A DNA stretch of 32,898 nucleotides. It comes from Phytoactinopolyspora limicola (lineage in GTDB: Bacteria > Actinomycetota > Actinomycetes > Jiangellales > Jiangellaceae). This document shows, one piece after another, positions 17,183-24,180 of the stretch (within the stretch, counting starts at the first letter, position 1; every line of letters begins with the position of its first letter). The position numbers and the translations under genes were made by a program. The DNA is taken from the NCBI RefSeq assembly GCF_011320225.1, contig NZ_JAAOEN010000017.1, positions 1-32,898 of the forward strand, read 5' to 3'. A model generated the notes under the pieces. That model was not told the origin of the DNA. It saw nothing but the letters and a program-made list of their open reading frames with translations, and did not search any database.

Positions 17183-17211
17183 ACTCCGAAGTGCCTACTT
17201 CCCGTCGGAGA
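17183..17211. promoter_or_regulatory. Candidate HxlR operator region
   Basis: Overlapping dyads lie in the hxlR-qor gap: AAGTGCCTACTT (17189-17200, arms AAGT/ACTT), GCACTCCGAAGTGC (17181-17194) and CTCCGA/TCGGAG (17184-17189 and 17205-17210). The position suits a shared operator for both divergent genes. Which dyad is bound cannot be told by eye. Confidence 0.45.
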
Positions 17212-17263
17212 GTTACCCATCCATTGTGGTGGAACAGGGTAAATATCTCCAGAGGAGGCCAAC

Positions 17264-18172
17264 ATGTCCGCCACTTTCCGTACAGCGGTGGTCCGCCACC
17301 CCGGCGGCCCACAGTCCATCGAGATGATCGATGTACCCGTCGTCGAGCCGGGACCAGGACAGGTCCGGGTCGAGATCTCCGCGGCAACGGTCAACCCGGT
17401 CGACCTTGCGGTGGCCGACGGTGTGTTCCACCAGCTTGGGCTGATCGATCAACCCCATTACACCGGCCTTGGTTGGGACTTCGCCGGAACCGTCGTCGCG
17501 GCCGCGCCGGACGTCGATCTCGCCATCGGTGGCCGCGTGGCGGGACTGGTCAGCGGGTTCAACCGCGATTTCGGCACGTACGCCGAACAGATCGTCGTCC
17601 CGGCGAGCGATGTTGCTCTAGTACCCGATGGCCTCGAGTTGGCCACAGCCGCCACGGTCGCACTCAACGGTCTGACCGCCGCCCAGTTGGTCGACCTGCT
17701 TGGTGCCGGCAACGGCCGAACCCTGCTGGTCACCGGTGCGGCAGGTGCCGTGGGTGCATCGACGGTGGCGTTAGCCCGGGAGCATGGTTGGCGGGTCACT
17801 GGATTGGCCAGGGCAGAAGACGAGGGGTTCGTGCGTAGCCTCGGCGCCGACTTCAGTGTGGCTCCCGCACCCGGCTGGGACGCGGTCGCCGATTGCGCCA
17901 TGCTCCAGGAGGGCGGCATAGCGCTGGTCCGGGCCGGCGGTCTGTTCGTTGGAGTACGGCCCGGCGCGGCACCGCCGGGAGAGCGCTCCATCACGGTCCG
18001 GGTGGTCGAGGTACAGCCTGACGTCGCCCGGCTCGCTGAGCTTCTCGACGCCACGGCGAGTGGCCGGTTGCCGGCGCGGGTGCATGCCGTTGTCCCGCTC
18101 GATCAGGTCGCCGTGGTCCACCGTGCCGTTGCCAAGGGAGGTGTCCGCGGGAAGTACGTTCTGCGTCCATGA
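17264..18172 (+). CDS. Zinc-less NADP-dependent alcohol dehydrogenase / quinone oxidoreductase-like
   Basis: A 302-residue medium-chain dehydrogenase/reductase of the quinone-oxidoreductase type. The N-terminal GroES-like domain contains the segments PGPGQVRVEI and NPVDLAVADG and lacks the zinc ligands of alcohol dehydrogenases. The Rossmann fold has TGAAGAVG at residues 157-164, the dinucleotide-binding loop, and the protein ends in GKYVLRP, typical of the family. It probably reduces quinones or other electrophilic carbonyls with NADPH in the cytoplasm. ATG 17264 follows AGAGGAGG. The divergent HxlR gene is its likely regulator. The exact substrate is unknown. In related genomes this pair is not usually found between the TPR and HAD genes. 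Confidence 0.9.
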   Translation: MSATFRTAVVRHPGGPQSIEMIDVPVVEPGPGQVRVEISAATVNPVDLAVADGVFHQLGLIDQPHYTGLGWDFAGTVVAAAPDVDLAIGGRVAGLVSGFNRDFGTYAEQIVVPASDVALVPDGLELATAATVALNGLTAAQLVDLLGAGNGRTLLVTGAAGAVGASTVALAREHGWRVTGLARAEDEGFVRSLGADFSVAPAPGWDAVADCAMLQEGGIALVRAGGLFVGVRPGAAPPGERSITVRVVEVQPDVARLAELLDATASGRLPARVHAVVPLDQVAVVHRAVAKGGVRGKYVLRP

Positions 18173-18212
18173 TCTGGGCGGTGTGTCTGCTCCGTCCGAA
18201 CTCCCCGGTCAG

Positions 18213-18221
18213 TTGTCCACA
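18213..18221 (+). promoter_or_regulatory. DnaA box 1
   Basis: TTGTCCACA, the preferred DnaA box of high-GC actinobacteria. A second identical box starts 31 bp downstream, about three helical turns, so both lie on the same DNA face. Confidence 0.6.
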
Positions 18222-18243
18222 GGTGAATCCGGCGTCCGTCGCG

Positions 18244-18252
18244 TTGTCCACA
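18244..18252 (+). promoter_or_regulatory. DnaA box 2
   Basis: A second TTGTCCACA, same orientation as box 1. The next base is G in both cases. Confidence 0.6.
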
Positions 18253-18326
18253 GATGGCATGGAGGGACTGGCGACGTGGGGACGAGGTGGCGACGATGGA
18301 GCAAGGACATCGAAAGGAGTAGATCC

Positions 18327-18803
18327 ATGGCAGCACTGCCTGACCAGGAAGTTCATCACAACGAGGTTCGGCTGGTCGGCCGGGTCGCCGCTGATCCGAA
18401 GGCCACGGTCTTACCCAGTGGTGATGAGCTGGTCAGCGTGCGTCTGGTGATAGAGCGGCCGCCGGCGGCACGCACCGGTCGCCGGCGGATGGTCGATACG
18501 GTGACCTGCGTGGCGTGGACCGCATTCGCCCGGCAGCGGCTGCTGATGGTCGAGCCGGACGACATCGTCGAGATCACCGGCGCCCTCCGACGGCGGTTCT
18601 GGCGATCGCCCCAAGGGCCACGAAACCGGTACGAGGTAGAGGTCGGCACGGCAGCTGTGGTCGTTGGAGACGCTGACGGGTATGGCCAGACTGGGGACGA
18701 GGCCGATCAATCTCGCTCCCCGTCAGCTCCCGCTCTGGGGGTGAGCCGCCCCGAGGATGAGACGGTGGCGGACGTGGTCGTTCTACCCTCGCGTCAAAAC
18801 TGA
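18327..18803 (+). CDS. Single-stranded DNA-binding protein paralogue
   Basis: A 158-residue OB-fold protein of the SSB family. The fold covers about residues 8-115: NEVRLVGRVAADP, a hairpin with SVRLVIERPP, VDTVTCVAWTAFAR and DDIVEITGALRRRFW. The rest is a short, disordered linker. It ends in VVVLPSRQN and lacks the acidic Asp-Phe type tip through which main SSBs recruit repair and replication proteins. That and the genomic place, far from rpsF/rpsR/rplI, suggest a secondary SSB, perhaps used in recombination, uptake or stress. ATG 18327 was chosen because AAAGGAG lies 8 bp upstream; the longer frame to 17949 only overlaps qor. Confidence 0.87.
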   Translation: MAALPDQEVHHNEVRLVGRVAADPKATVLPSGDELVSVRLVIERPPAARTGRRRMVDTVTCVAWTAFARQRLLMVEPDDIVEITGALRRRFWRSPQGPRNRYEVEVGTAAVVVGDADGYGQTGDEADQSRSPSAPALGVSRPEDETVADVVVLPSRQN

Positions 18804-19104
18804 CGCCGGACCGTCGGCGGCGGGTCGGCGGCTCTAGACGACCATGCCCTGACCTCACTCGAGGTCGCGCACAGGCCCTAAGCTTGCCGTTTGGCCCGCC
18901 TCACTCCCGGTGATCGTTGCCGGGTTTGTGCCCTGCCTCGCGGTGATCGAAACCCAGATCTGGCCGCTATAGCGACACGAAACCGGCGACGATCACCCCA
19001 GGCGAGGGCGGAAATGCGGCGACGATCACGGGGTGAGGGGCGGAAATGCGGCGACGATCACGGGGCGTGGCTGGAATGTGAACGAGCTGAGGGAGGATGG
19101 ATCC
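18804..19104. other. ssb-HAD intergenic region
   Basis: These 301 bp hold a small hairpin (GACCT/AGGTC, 18851-18866), repeat element B (18905-19065) and the ribosome binding site of the HAD gene (GGGAGG, 19091-19096). No coding gene is seen. An ATG at 19033 is in frame with the HAD gene but lies inside the repeat. Confidence 0.7.
18905..19065 (+). repeat. Intergenic palindromic repeat, element B
   Basis: The left arm (18908-18926) and its near complement at 18979-18997 (ACCGGCGACGATCACC type) form an imperfect inverted repeat around GCTATAGCG (about 18965-18973). It is followed by a tandem duplication: 19006-19033 and 19038-19065 are identical 28-mers, 32 bp apart. Each carries CGGCGACGATCAC. 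The element is inverted relative to element A at 16439-16640. It resembles REP/MITE-like intergenic elements. Confidence 0.82.
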
Positions 19105-20181
19105 GTGGACCACGGTGATCTCGATCAGGTGCTGGCGCTTACCTACGACGTCGCGTTGCTGGACTTGGACGGCGTGGTCTACATCGGACCGGACGCTGTC
19201 GATCACGCACCAGCGGCGTTGAAATCGGCCCGGGCCGAGGGTATGCGGTTGGCGTTCGTGACCAACAACGCCTCGCGTCCACCCGAGGAGGTCGCCGCTC
19301 ATCTCACCGAACTCGGCGTAGAGGCACTACCCGCGGAGGTGATTACCTCGGCGCAGGCGGCGGCGCGGCTGCTGGCCGAGCGGGTGCCCGCCGGTTCCGC
19401 CGTGCTGGTGGTCGGCGGGGAGGGGCTGACGGCGGCGCTCGAGGAAAGGGGCCTGGTGCCGGTGCGCTCCCTGGCCGAGCGGCCGGTGGCCGTCGTGCAG
19501 GGATTCGCGCCGGATGTTGACTGGCGAGCCTTGGCGGAGGGGTCGTACGCGGTAGCCAGCGGGCTGCCATGGGTGGCCAGCAACGTGGACCGGACGGTGC
19601 CGACGCCGCGGGGGCTCGCCCCTGGCAACGGCGCCTTCGTGGACGCGGTTCGGGCGGCTACGGGACGAGACCCCGTCGTGGCGGGGAAGCCGGAACCACC
19701 CATGCACCGGGAGGCTATGGTGCGCAGCGGCGCCATCCGGCCGTTGGTGGTCGGCGACCGCCTGGACACCGACATCGAAGGTGCGGTCCGGGCGGGCGTG
19801 GACAGCTTGTTGGTCCTCACTGGTGTCACCTCCCCGGCACAGCTGGTGCTGGCACCGGCTCACGTCCGCCCCACGTATATAGGTGTAGACCTACGTGCAC
19901 TTCAGGCTCCAGCGAGCTCTCTCGCCGTTGCTGCGGGGCAGGTCGAGTATGGCCAGTGCCGGGCCGAGGTCACCGGCGGCCGGCTGTTCGTCCATCATCG
20001 GGACGACGCCCCGCGGGCATCGGCGCAACGGCCGGCCGGCTCGCATCCCGCTGCGCTGGATGTGCTCCGGGCGGCCTGTGGTGCGACGTGGGCGACGGAG
20101 AACGTGGATCCGCGGTCGGTGGTAGCCGCGCTGGAGCCGTGGTGGCCGGCACCGGGCGGCACACCTGGTGAGGGTTCGTAG
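19105..20181 (+). CDS. HAD-superfamily phosphatase, NagD/PGP type (IIA)
   Basis: A 358-residue haloacid dehalogenase-type phosphohydrolase. Motif I is LLDLDGVVYIG, with nucleophile Asp20 and general acid/base Asp22. Motif II is VTNNAS near residues 52-57. GKPEPPMH near 194 supplies the Lys of motif III, and VGDRLDTDIEGA near 216 supplies the Mg-binding Asp pair of motif IV. The cap between motifs II and III is of the large NagD (C2) class. It is the counterpart of Rv1692, and related enzymes act on glycerol- or sugar-phosphates; the substrate here is inferred only. The GTG start at 19105 follows GGGAGG; the longer frame from 19033 would be encoded by repeat element B and is not convincing. 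The C-terminal 80 residues are less conserved. Confidence 0.9.
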   Translation: MDHGDLDQVLALTYDVALLDLDGVVYIGPDAVDHAPAALKSARAEGMRLAFVTNNASRPPEEVAAHLTELGVEALPAEVITSAQAAARLLAERVPAGSAVLVVGGEGLTAALEERGLVPVRSLAERPVAVVQGFAPDVDWRALAEGSYAVASGLPWVASNVDRTVPTPRGLAPGNGAFVDAVRAATGRDPVVAGKPEPPMHREAMVRSGAIRPLVVGDRLDTDIEGAVRAGVDSLLVLTGVTSPAQLVLAPAHVRPTYIGVDLRALQAPASSLAVAAGQVEYGQCRAEVTGGRLFVHHRDDAPRASAQRPAGSHPAALDVLRAACGATWATENVDPRSVVAALEPWWPAPGGTPGEGS

Positions 20182-20182
20182 G

Positions 20183-20524
20183 ATGGCCGGTGTGGACCGC
20201 GACGGCGGCGCGTCGAGCCCACGAGGGAGCGCGCGGGCCGGTGGGCGTACTAGCGTGGCCTTCATGCAGGAAGAGCCCACCGGGCCGGTCGGCTCGGCCC
20301 CACGGCCCCACACAGACACACCGGGCGAGTCCACCGGCGACGCCGCGGTCGACGAAGCGCTACGCACATTACGCGGCCTCGAAGCGAAGCCGGTGCATGA
20401 ACATGCCGCCGTGGTGGAGCAGGTTCATCGGGCGTTGCAAGACCGGCTCGCCGACGAACCTGACGACGACACACCCGCCGCAGCGGCCGACGGTGTAGCA
20501 CCCGACACCGCCGGGTGGGGGTGA
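20183..20524 (+). CDS. Small conserved actinobacterial protein (Rv1693-like position)
   Basis: A small hydrophilic protein of up to 113 residues. The conserved core appears to be DEALRTLRGLEAKPVHEHAAVVEQVHRALQDRL, predicted helical; the rest is Ala/Asp/Pro-rich. It lies between the HAD gene and tlyA, where M. tuberculosis has the small gene Rv1693. The start is uncertain. ATG 20183 lies 8 bp after GAGGG. ATG 20264 would give an 86-residue protein and lies 7 bp after TAGCGT, a plausible -10 element for a leaderless transcript. The function is unknown. Confidence 0.65.
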   Translation: MAGVDRDGGASSPRGSARAGGRTSVAFMQEEPTGPVGSAPRPHTDTPGESTGDAAVDEALRTLRGLEAKPVHEHAAVVEQVHRALQDRLADEPDDDTPAAAADGVAPDTAGWG

Positions 20525-20528
20525 GCCG

Positions 20529-21335
20529 GTGGCGCAGCGTCGCCGGCTGGACGCCGAACTCGTCCGTCGTAACCTCGCCAGATCTCGGGAACACGCAGCC
20601 ACCCTGGTCGCCGACGGGCGGGTGCGGGTGGCGGGTATGGTCGCGACGAAGCCGGCGACGTCCGTCGACCCTGCGGTCGCGCTCGTCGTCGTCGAACCGC
20701 CGATCGGTGAAGAGTACGTGTCCCGAGGTGGTCACAAGCTCGCTGGGGCGCTGGATGCCTTCGCCGCCGACGGACTGACGGTGGCCGCTCGGCGCTGCCT
20801 CGACGCGGGTGCGTCGACCGGCGGGTTCACCGACGTACTACTGCGCCGCGGGGCGGCCGCCGTGGTGGCCGTTGATGTCGGCTACGGTCAGCTGGCTTGG
20901 TCGTTGCGCTCCGACGAACGCGTCGATGTCCATGACCGGACCAACGTACGAGACCTGACGCCGCAGATCGTGGGTGAGCCGGTCGACGTCGTCGTCGCCG
21001 ACCTTTCCTTCATCTCGCTGCGCCTCGTCGTGGCGCCGCTGCGGGCGGTGGCCGGGCCCGGCGCCGATTTCGTGCTCATGGTGAAACCTCAGTTCGAGGT
21101 CGGCAAGGACCGGGTTGGCAAGGGCGGTGTGGTTCGCGACCCGGCGTTGCGGGCTGAGGCCGTGTGTTCCGTGGCCGACACGGCGGCTGAGCAGGGCCTC
21201 GGGGTTGCTGGTGTGGCCGCGAGTCCGTTGCCCGGCCCCTCGGGCAATGTCGAGTATTTCCTGTGGTTGCGCGCCGACGCCGGCCCAGTGGACCGTTCCG
21301 CCGTCGATCGCGCCGTCGAGGAGGGGCCAACATGA
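20529..21335 (+). CDS. tlyA: TlyA-family 16S/23S rRNA 2'-O-methyltransferase
   Basis: A 268-residue homologue of TlyA, which methylates ribose 2'-OH groups (C1409 of 16S and C1920 of 23S in mycobacteria) and thereby makes ribosomes sensitive to capreomycin and viomycin. Residues 1-60 form an S4 RNA-binding domain. The FtsJ-like methyltransferase follows with LDAGASTGGFTDVLL as the SAM-binding motif. The catalytic-type residues K70 (GGHK), D158 (VVVADLS), K186 (MVKPQFE) and E242 (NVEYF) fit the K-D-K-E tetrad. It starts with GTG at 20529, 4 bp after the previous stop, and overlaps nadK by ATGA. Translational coupling with nadK is likely. Confidence 0.95.
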   Translation: MAQRRRLDAELVRRNLARSREHAATLVADGRVRVAGMVATKPATSVDPAVALVVVEPPIGEEYVSRGGHKLAGALDAFAADGLTVAARRCLDAGASTGGFTDVLLRRGAAAVVAVDVGYGQLAWSLRSDERVDVHDRTNVRDLTPQIVGEPVDVVVADLSFISLRLVVAPLRAVAGPGADFVLMVKPQFEVGKDRVGKGGVVRDPALRAEAVCSVADTAAEQGLGVAGVAASPLPGPSGNVEYFLWLRADAGPVDRSAVDRAVEEGPT

Positions 21336-22258
21336 GCTCCAGCACGCAGCCGGACAGTGATGAGCGGTGTGTGCTCCTGGTGGCGCATACGGGGCGGAAA
21401 GAAGCCAGGCAGGTCGCCGTGGAGGCGGTCGAGTTGTTCACCCATTACGGCATCGCCGTGCGAGCGCTGGCCGACGAACACGCTGAGCTGGTGGGTTCGT
21501 CGGTGGCCAGCGTGCGGCCGGTCAGCGCCGGTCCGCGGGCCGCCGACGGGTGCGAGCTGGTGGTGGTGCTGGGGGGCGACGGCACCATCCTGCGCGGTGC
21601 CGAGTTGGCCCGGGCCACGGGAACGCCGATTCTCGGCGTCAATCTCGGGCACATCGGTTTTCTGGCCGAAGCGGAGCGGGACGCCCTCAGCTACACCGTG
21701 GATCACGTGGTCAGCCGCGACTACCTGGTCGAGGAGCGGATGACGGTCGACGTCACGGTGCGGCACGACGGCAACGTGCTGGCGACGGGCTGGGCGCTCA
21801 ACGAGGTCAGCGTCGAGAAGGCGAGCCGGGAGCGCATGCTCGACCTAGTGGCCGAGATCGACGGCCGGGCGCTGTCCCGGTGGGGGTGTGATGGTGTGGT
21901 GATGGCCACCCCCACGGGCTCCACGGCGTATGCGTTCAGCGCGGGTGGGCCCGTGGTGTGGCCGGAGATGGAGGCGCTGCTCATGGTGCCCATCAGCGCC
22001 CATGCGTTGTTCGCTCGGCCGCTCGTGGTGGCTCCGTCGTCGGAGCTGGCGGTGACCATCCAGCCGCGGACGGCGGGTGCGGTGTTGTGGTGTGATGGAC
22101 GCCGGGCCGTCGACCTTCCACCGGGGGCCCGCGTGGAGGTGCACCGTGGCCACCGGCCGGTGCGGCTGGCCAGGCTGCACGAGGCGCCGTTCACCGATCG
22201 GCTGGTCGCGAAGTTCGCCCTGCCGGTCGAAGGCTGGCGCGGACGTGCCTCGCCATGA
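21332..22258 (+). CDS. nadK: NAD kinase
   Basis: A 308-residue ATP- (or polyphosphate-) dependent NAD kinase that makes NADP. GGDGT at residues 81-85 is the family's catalytic motif. NLGHIGFLAE at 104-113 and ATPTGSTAYAFSAGGPVV further on are the other diagnostic blocks. Length is typical. The ATG at 21332 overlaps the tlyA stop codon (ATGA) with GAGGAGGGG just before it, so the two are translationally coupled. The order tlyA-nadK-recN is conserved across Actinobacteria. A product of about 33 kDa is expected in the cytoplasm. Confidence 0.96.
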   Translation: MSSSTQPDSDERCVLLVAHTGRKEARQVAVEAVELFTHYGIAVRALADEHAELVGSSVASVRPVSAGPRAADGCELVVVLGGDGTILRGAELARATGTPILGVNLGHIGFLAEAERDALSYTVDHVVSRDYLVEERMTVDVTVRHDGNVLATGWALNEVSVEKASRERMLDLVAEIDGRALSRWGCDGVVMATPTGSTAYAFSAGGPVVWPEMEALLMVPISAHALFARPLVVAPSSELAVTIQPRTAGAVLWCDGRRAVDLPPGARVEVHRGHRPVRLARLHEAPFTDRLVAKFALPVEGWRGRASP

Positions 22259-22260
22259 AA

Positions 22261-22301
22261 GAACATGGTGGGATATCACCGAATGAATGTTCATGATCAT
22301 G
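22261..22301. promoter_or_regulatory. Dyads upstream of recN, possible LexA-type box
   Basis: GAACAT (22261-22266) and ATGTTC (22287-22292) form an inverted repeat that also encloses GGTG/CACC. Within it, CGAATGAATGTTC (22280-22292) approaches the actinobacterial LexA pattern CGAAC-N4-GTTCG. CATGATCATG at 22292-22301 is a perfect 10-bp palindrome. The site is about 70 bp before the recN start. LexA control is an inference; the match is imperfect. Confidence 0.35.
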
Positions 22302-22368
22302 GGTTGAGGGCGGCGCGCCGGGTTGGCCGGCGCCATCGTGCCGCCCATCTCAGCTAGGCTGGAGTGTC

Positions 22369-24180
22369 GTGCTACAAGAGATCCGGATCCGTGGGCTGGG
22401 CGTCATCGACGACGCCCAGCTGGACCTTGGGCCCGGTCTGACGGTGGTGACGGGTGAAACCGGCGCCGGCAAGACCATGGTGCTCACCGGACTGAACCTG
22501 TTGATGGGTGGCCGAGCCGACGGTGGCGCCGTGCGCACTGGTGCCTCGCGTGCCGTCGTCGAAGGCCGGTTGCTCGTCGACCCCGACGGACCGGTCGCTG
22601 CCCGAGCGGCGGAGGCAGGAGCAGAGCTGGACGACGACGAGTTGCTGCTCGGCCGCACGGTGCTGGCCGGCGGACGCTCGCGGGCCCACGTTGGTGGGCG
22701 GGGTGCACCAGCCGGTCTGCTGGCCGAGTTGGCCGAGCATCTCGTCGCGGTACACGGCCAGAGCGAGCAGCAGCGACTGCTGCGCCAGTCGCGGCAACGC
22801 CTTGCGCTGGATCGGTTCGCGGGAACCCCCGTGGCTGATCCGCTGGCCGAGTACACCACCCGCTACGAGCGGCTGCGTGTCGTCGACGCCGAACTCACCG
22901 ACGTCACCACGCGGGCCCGCGAACGTGCCCAGGAGGCCGACCTGCTCCGGTTCGGGCTCTCCGAGATCGAACGGATCGATCCGCAGCCCGGCGAGGACAT
23001 CGCGATGCGTGCCGAGGAGGAACGCCTCGCCCATGCCGACGCGCTGCGGGCGGCTGCCGAGACGGCCCACCGCGCGCTGTCGGCGGACGAGACCGGGCCC
23101 GGTGAGATCGACGTGCTCACCTTGCTGGGTTCAGCGCGGCAAACCCTCGAACAAGAGCGTGGCCACGACACCCACCTGGCGGCGCTGACCGATCGGTTGG
23201 CCGAAGCCACCTACATGTTGGGTGACATCGCCGCCGATCTCGCTTCGTATGCCAGCGGCGTCGATACCGATCCCGCCCGGCTGGCGGAGGTGCAGGAACG
23301 CCGGGCAGCGCTGTCCGATCTCGCCCGTAAATACGGTGCGGAGCCAGGAACGGAGGACGAGGCGGACAGCAGTGAGGTCGACGCCGTGCTGGCGTGGGCC
23401 GACCGAGGCTCACGCCGGTTGCTGGAGCTCGACGGCGACGACGAGCGGGTGACGGCGCTCGCCGCCGAACGCGAGACACTCCGTGCCGAGCTGGGGGAGT
23501 ACGCCGACCAGATCACCGCTGCCCGGTTGGCCGCCGCGGAGAGGTTCAGCGAGGCAGTCGGCGCCGAACTGAGCGCGCTCGCCATGCCCCACGCGCGGGT
23601 GATGGTCGATGTGCGGCCCCGCGGTGAGCTCGGTCCGCACGGCGCGGACGAGGTCGAAATTCTCTTCGCGGCGCACAACGGCTCGGCGCCGCGGCCCCTC
23701 GACAAAGGAGCGTCCGGCGGTGAGTTGTCCCGCCTGATGCTGGCGATCGAGGTGGTCTTCGCCGGCGCGGACCCGGTGCCGACATTCGTCTTCGACGAGG
23801 TGGACGCCGGCGTCGGTGGCAAGGCCGCGGTGGAGGTCGGCAGGCGGTTGGCGGCGTTGGCCCGGCACGCACAGGTGCTCGTCGTCACTCACTTGCCGCA
23901 GGTGGCTGCCTTCGCCGACCAGCACCTGACCGTGATCAAGGCTGACGACGGCAGAGTGACCAGCAGCGACGTACAAACTCTCGACGACGCCGGCCGGGTA
24001 CGTGAGCTATCGCGGATGCTGGCCGGTCAGGAAGACTCCGCCTCAGCGCGGGCGCACGCGGAGGAGTTGCTCGAGGCGGCGGCGGCCAGCAAGAACGGCC
24101 ACCCGAAGGTACCGGCTCGGCGCACATCCGCGGGTCGAGCCGCGCCGGCAGGGGCGAACGTGGCAGGATTCAGCCAGTGA
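22369..24180 (+). CDS. recN: DNA repair protein RecN
   Basis: A 603-residue SMC-like ATPase involved in double-strand break repair. Walker A is GETGAGKT at residues 29-36. The long middle part is coiled-coil-prone, rich in Arg, Glu and Ala. VHGQSEQQRLL near 130 is a RecN block. The ABC signature SGGELSRLML is near 450 and Walker B FVFDEVDAGVGG near 472. The start is GTG at 22369, with GGAG 4 bp upstream and TAGGCT at 22355-22360 as a possible -10, so the main transcript may be nearly leaderless. The stop overlaps the steA start (GTGA). Confidence 0.96.
   Translation: MLQEIRIRGLGVIDDAQLDLGPGLTVVTGETGAGKTMVLTGLNLLMGGRADGGAVRTGASRAVVEGRLLVDPDGPVAARAAEAGAELDDDELLLGRTVLAGGRSRAHVGGRGAPAGLLAELAEHLVAVHGQSEQQRLLRQSRQRLALDRFAGTPVADPLAEYTTRYERLRVVDAELTDVTTRARERAQEADLLRFGLSEIERIDPQPGEDIAMRAEEERLAHADALRAAAETAHRALSADETGPGEIDVLTLLGSARQTLEQERGHDTHLAALTDRLAEATYMLGDIAADLASYASGVDTDPARLAEVQERRAALSDLARKYGAEPGTEDEADSSEVDAVLAWADRGSRRLLELDGDDERVTALAAERETLRAELGEYADQITAARLAAAERFSEAVGAELSALAMPHARVMVDVRPRGELGPHGADEVEILFAAHNGSAPRPLDKGASGGELSRLMLAIEVVFAGADPVPTFVFDEVDAGVGGKAAVEVGRRLAALARHAQVLVVTHLPQVAAFADQHLTVIKADDGRVTSSDVQTLDDAGRVRELSRMLAGQEDSASARAHAEELLEAAAASKNGHPKVPARRTSAGRAAPAGANVAGFSQ

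Larger units (their letters stand above)
18173..18326. promoter_or_regulatory. ssb upstream region with two DnaA boxes
   Basis: These 154 bp precede the SSB gene. They contain two perfect actinobacterial-type DnaA boxes in the same orientation and the ribosome binding site AAAGGAG at 18313-18319. Confidence 0.6.

Noticed and set aside
19006-19065. Possible CRISPR array (two 28-bp repeats)
   Set aside because: The repeats are separated by only 4 bp, there are only two full copies, there are no spacers and no cas genes nearby. They are part of intergenic element B.
19033-19104. Upstream ATG as start of the HAD phosphatase
   Set aside because: This 24-codon extension lies in repeat element B and has no ribosome binding site; GTG 19105 has GGGAGG at the right distance.
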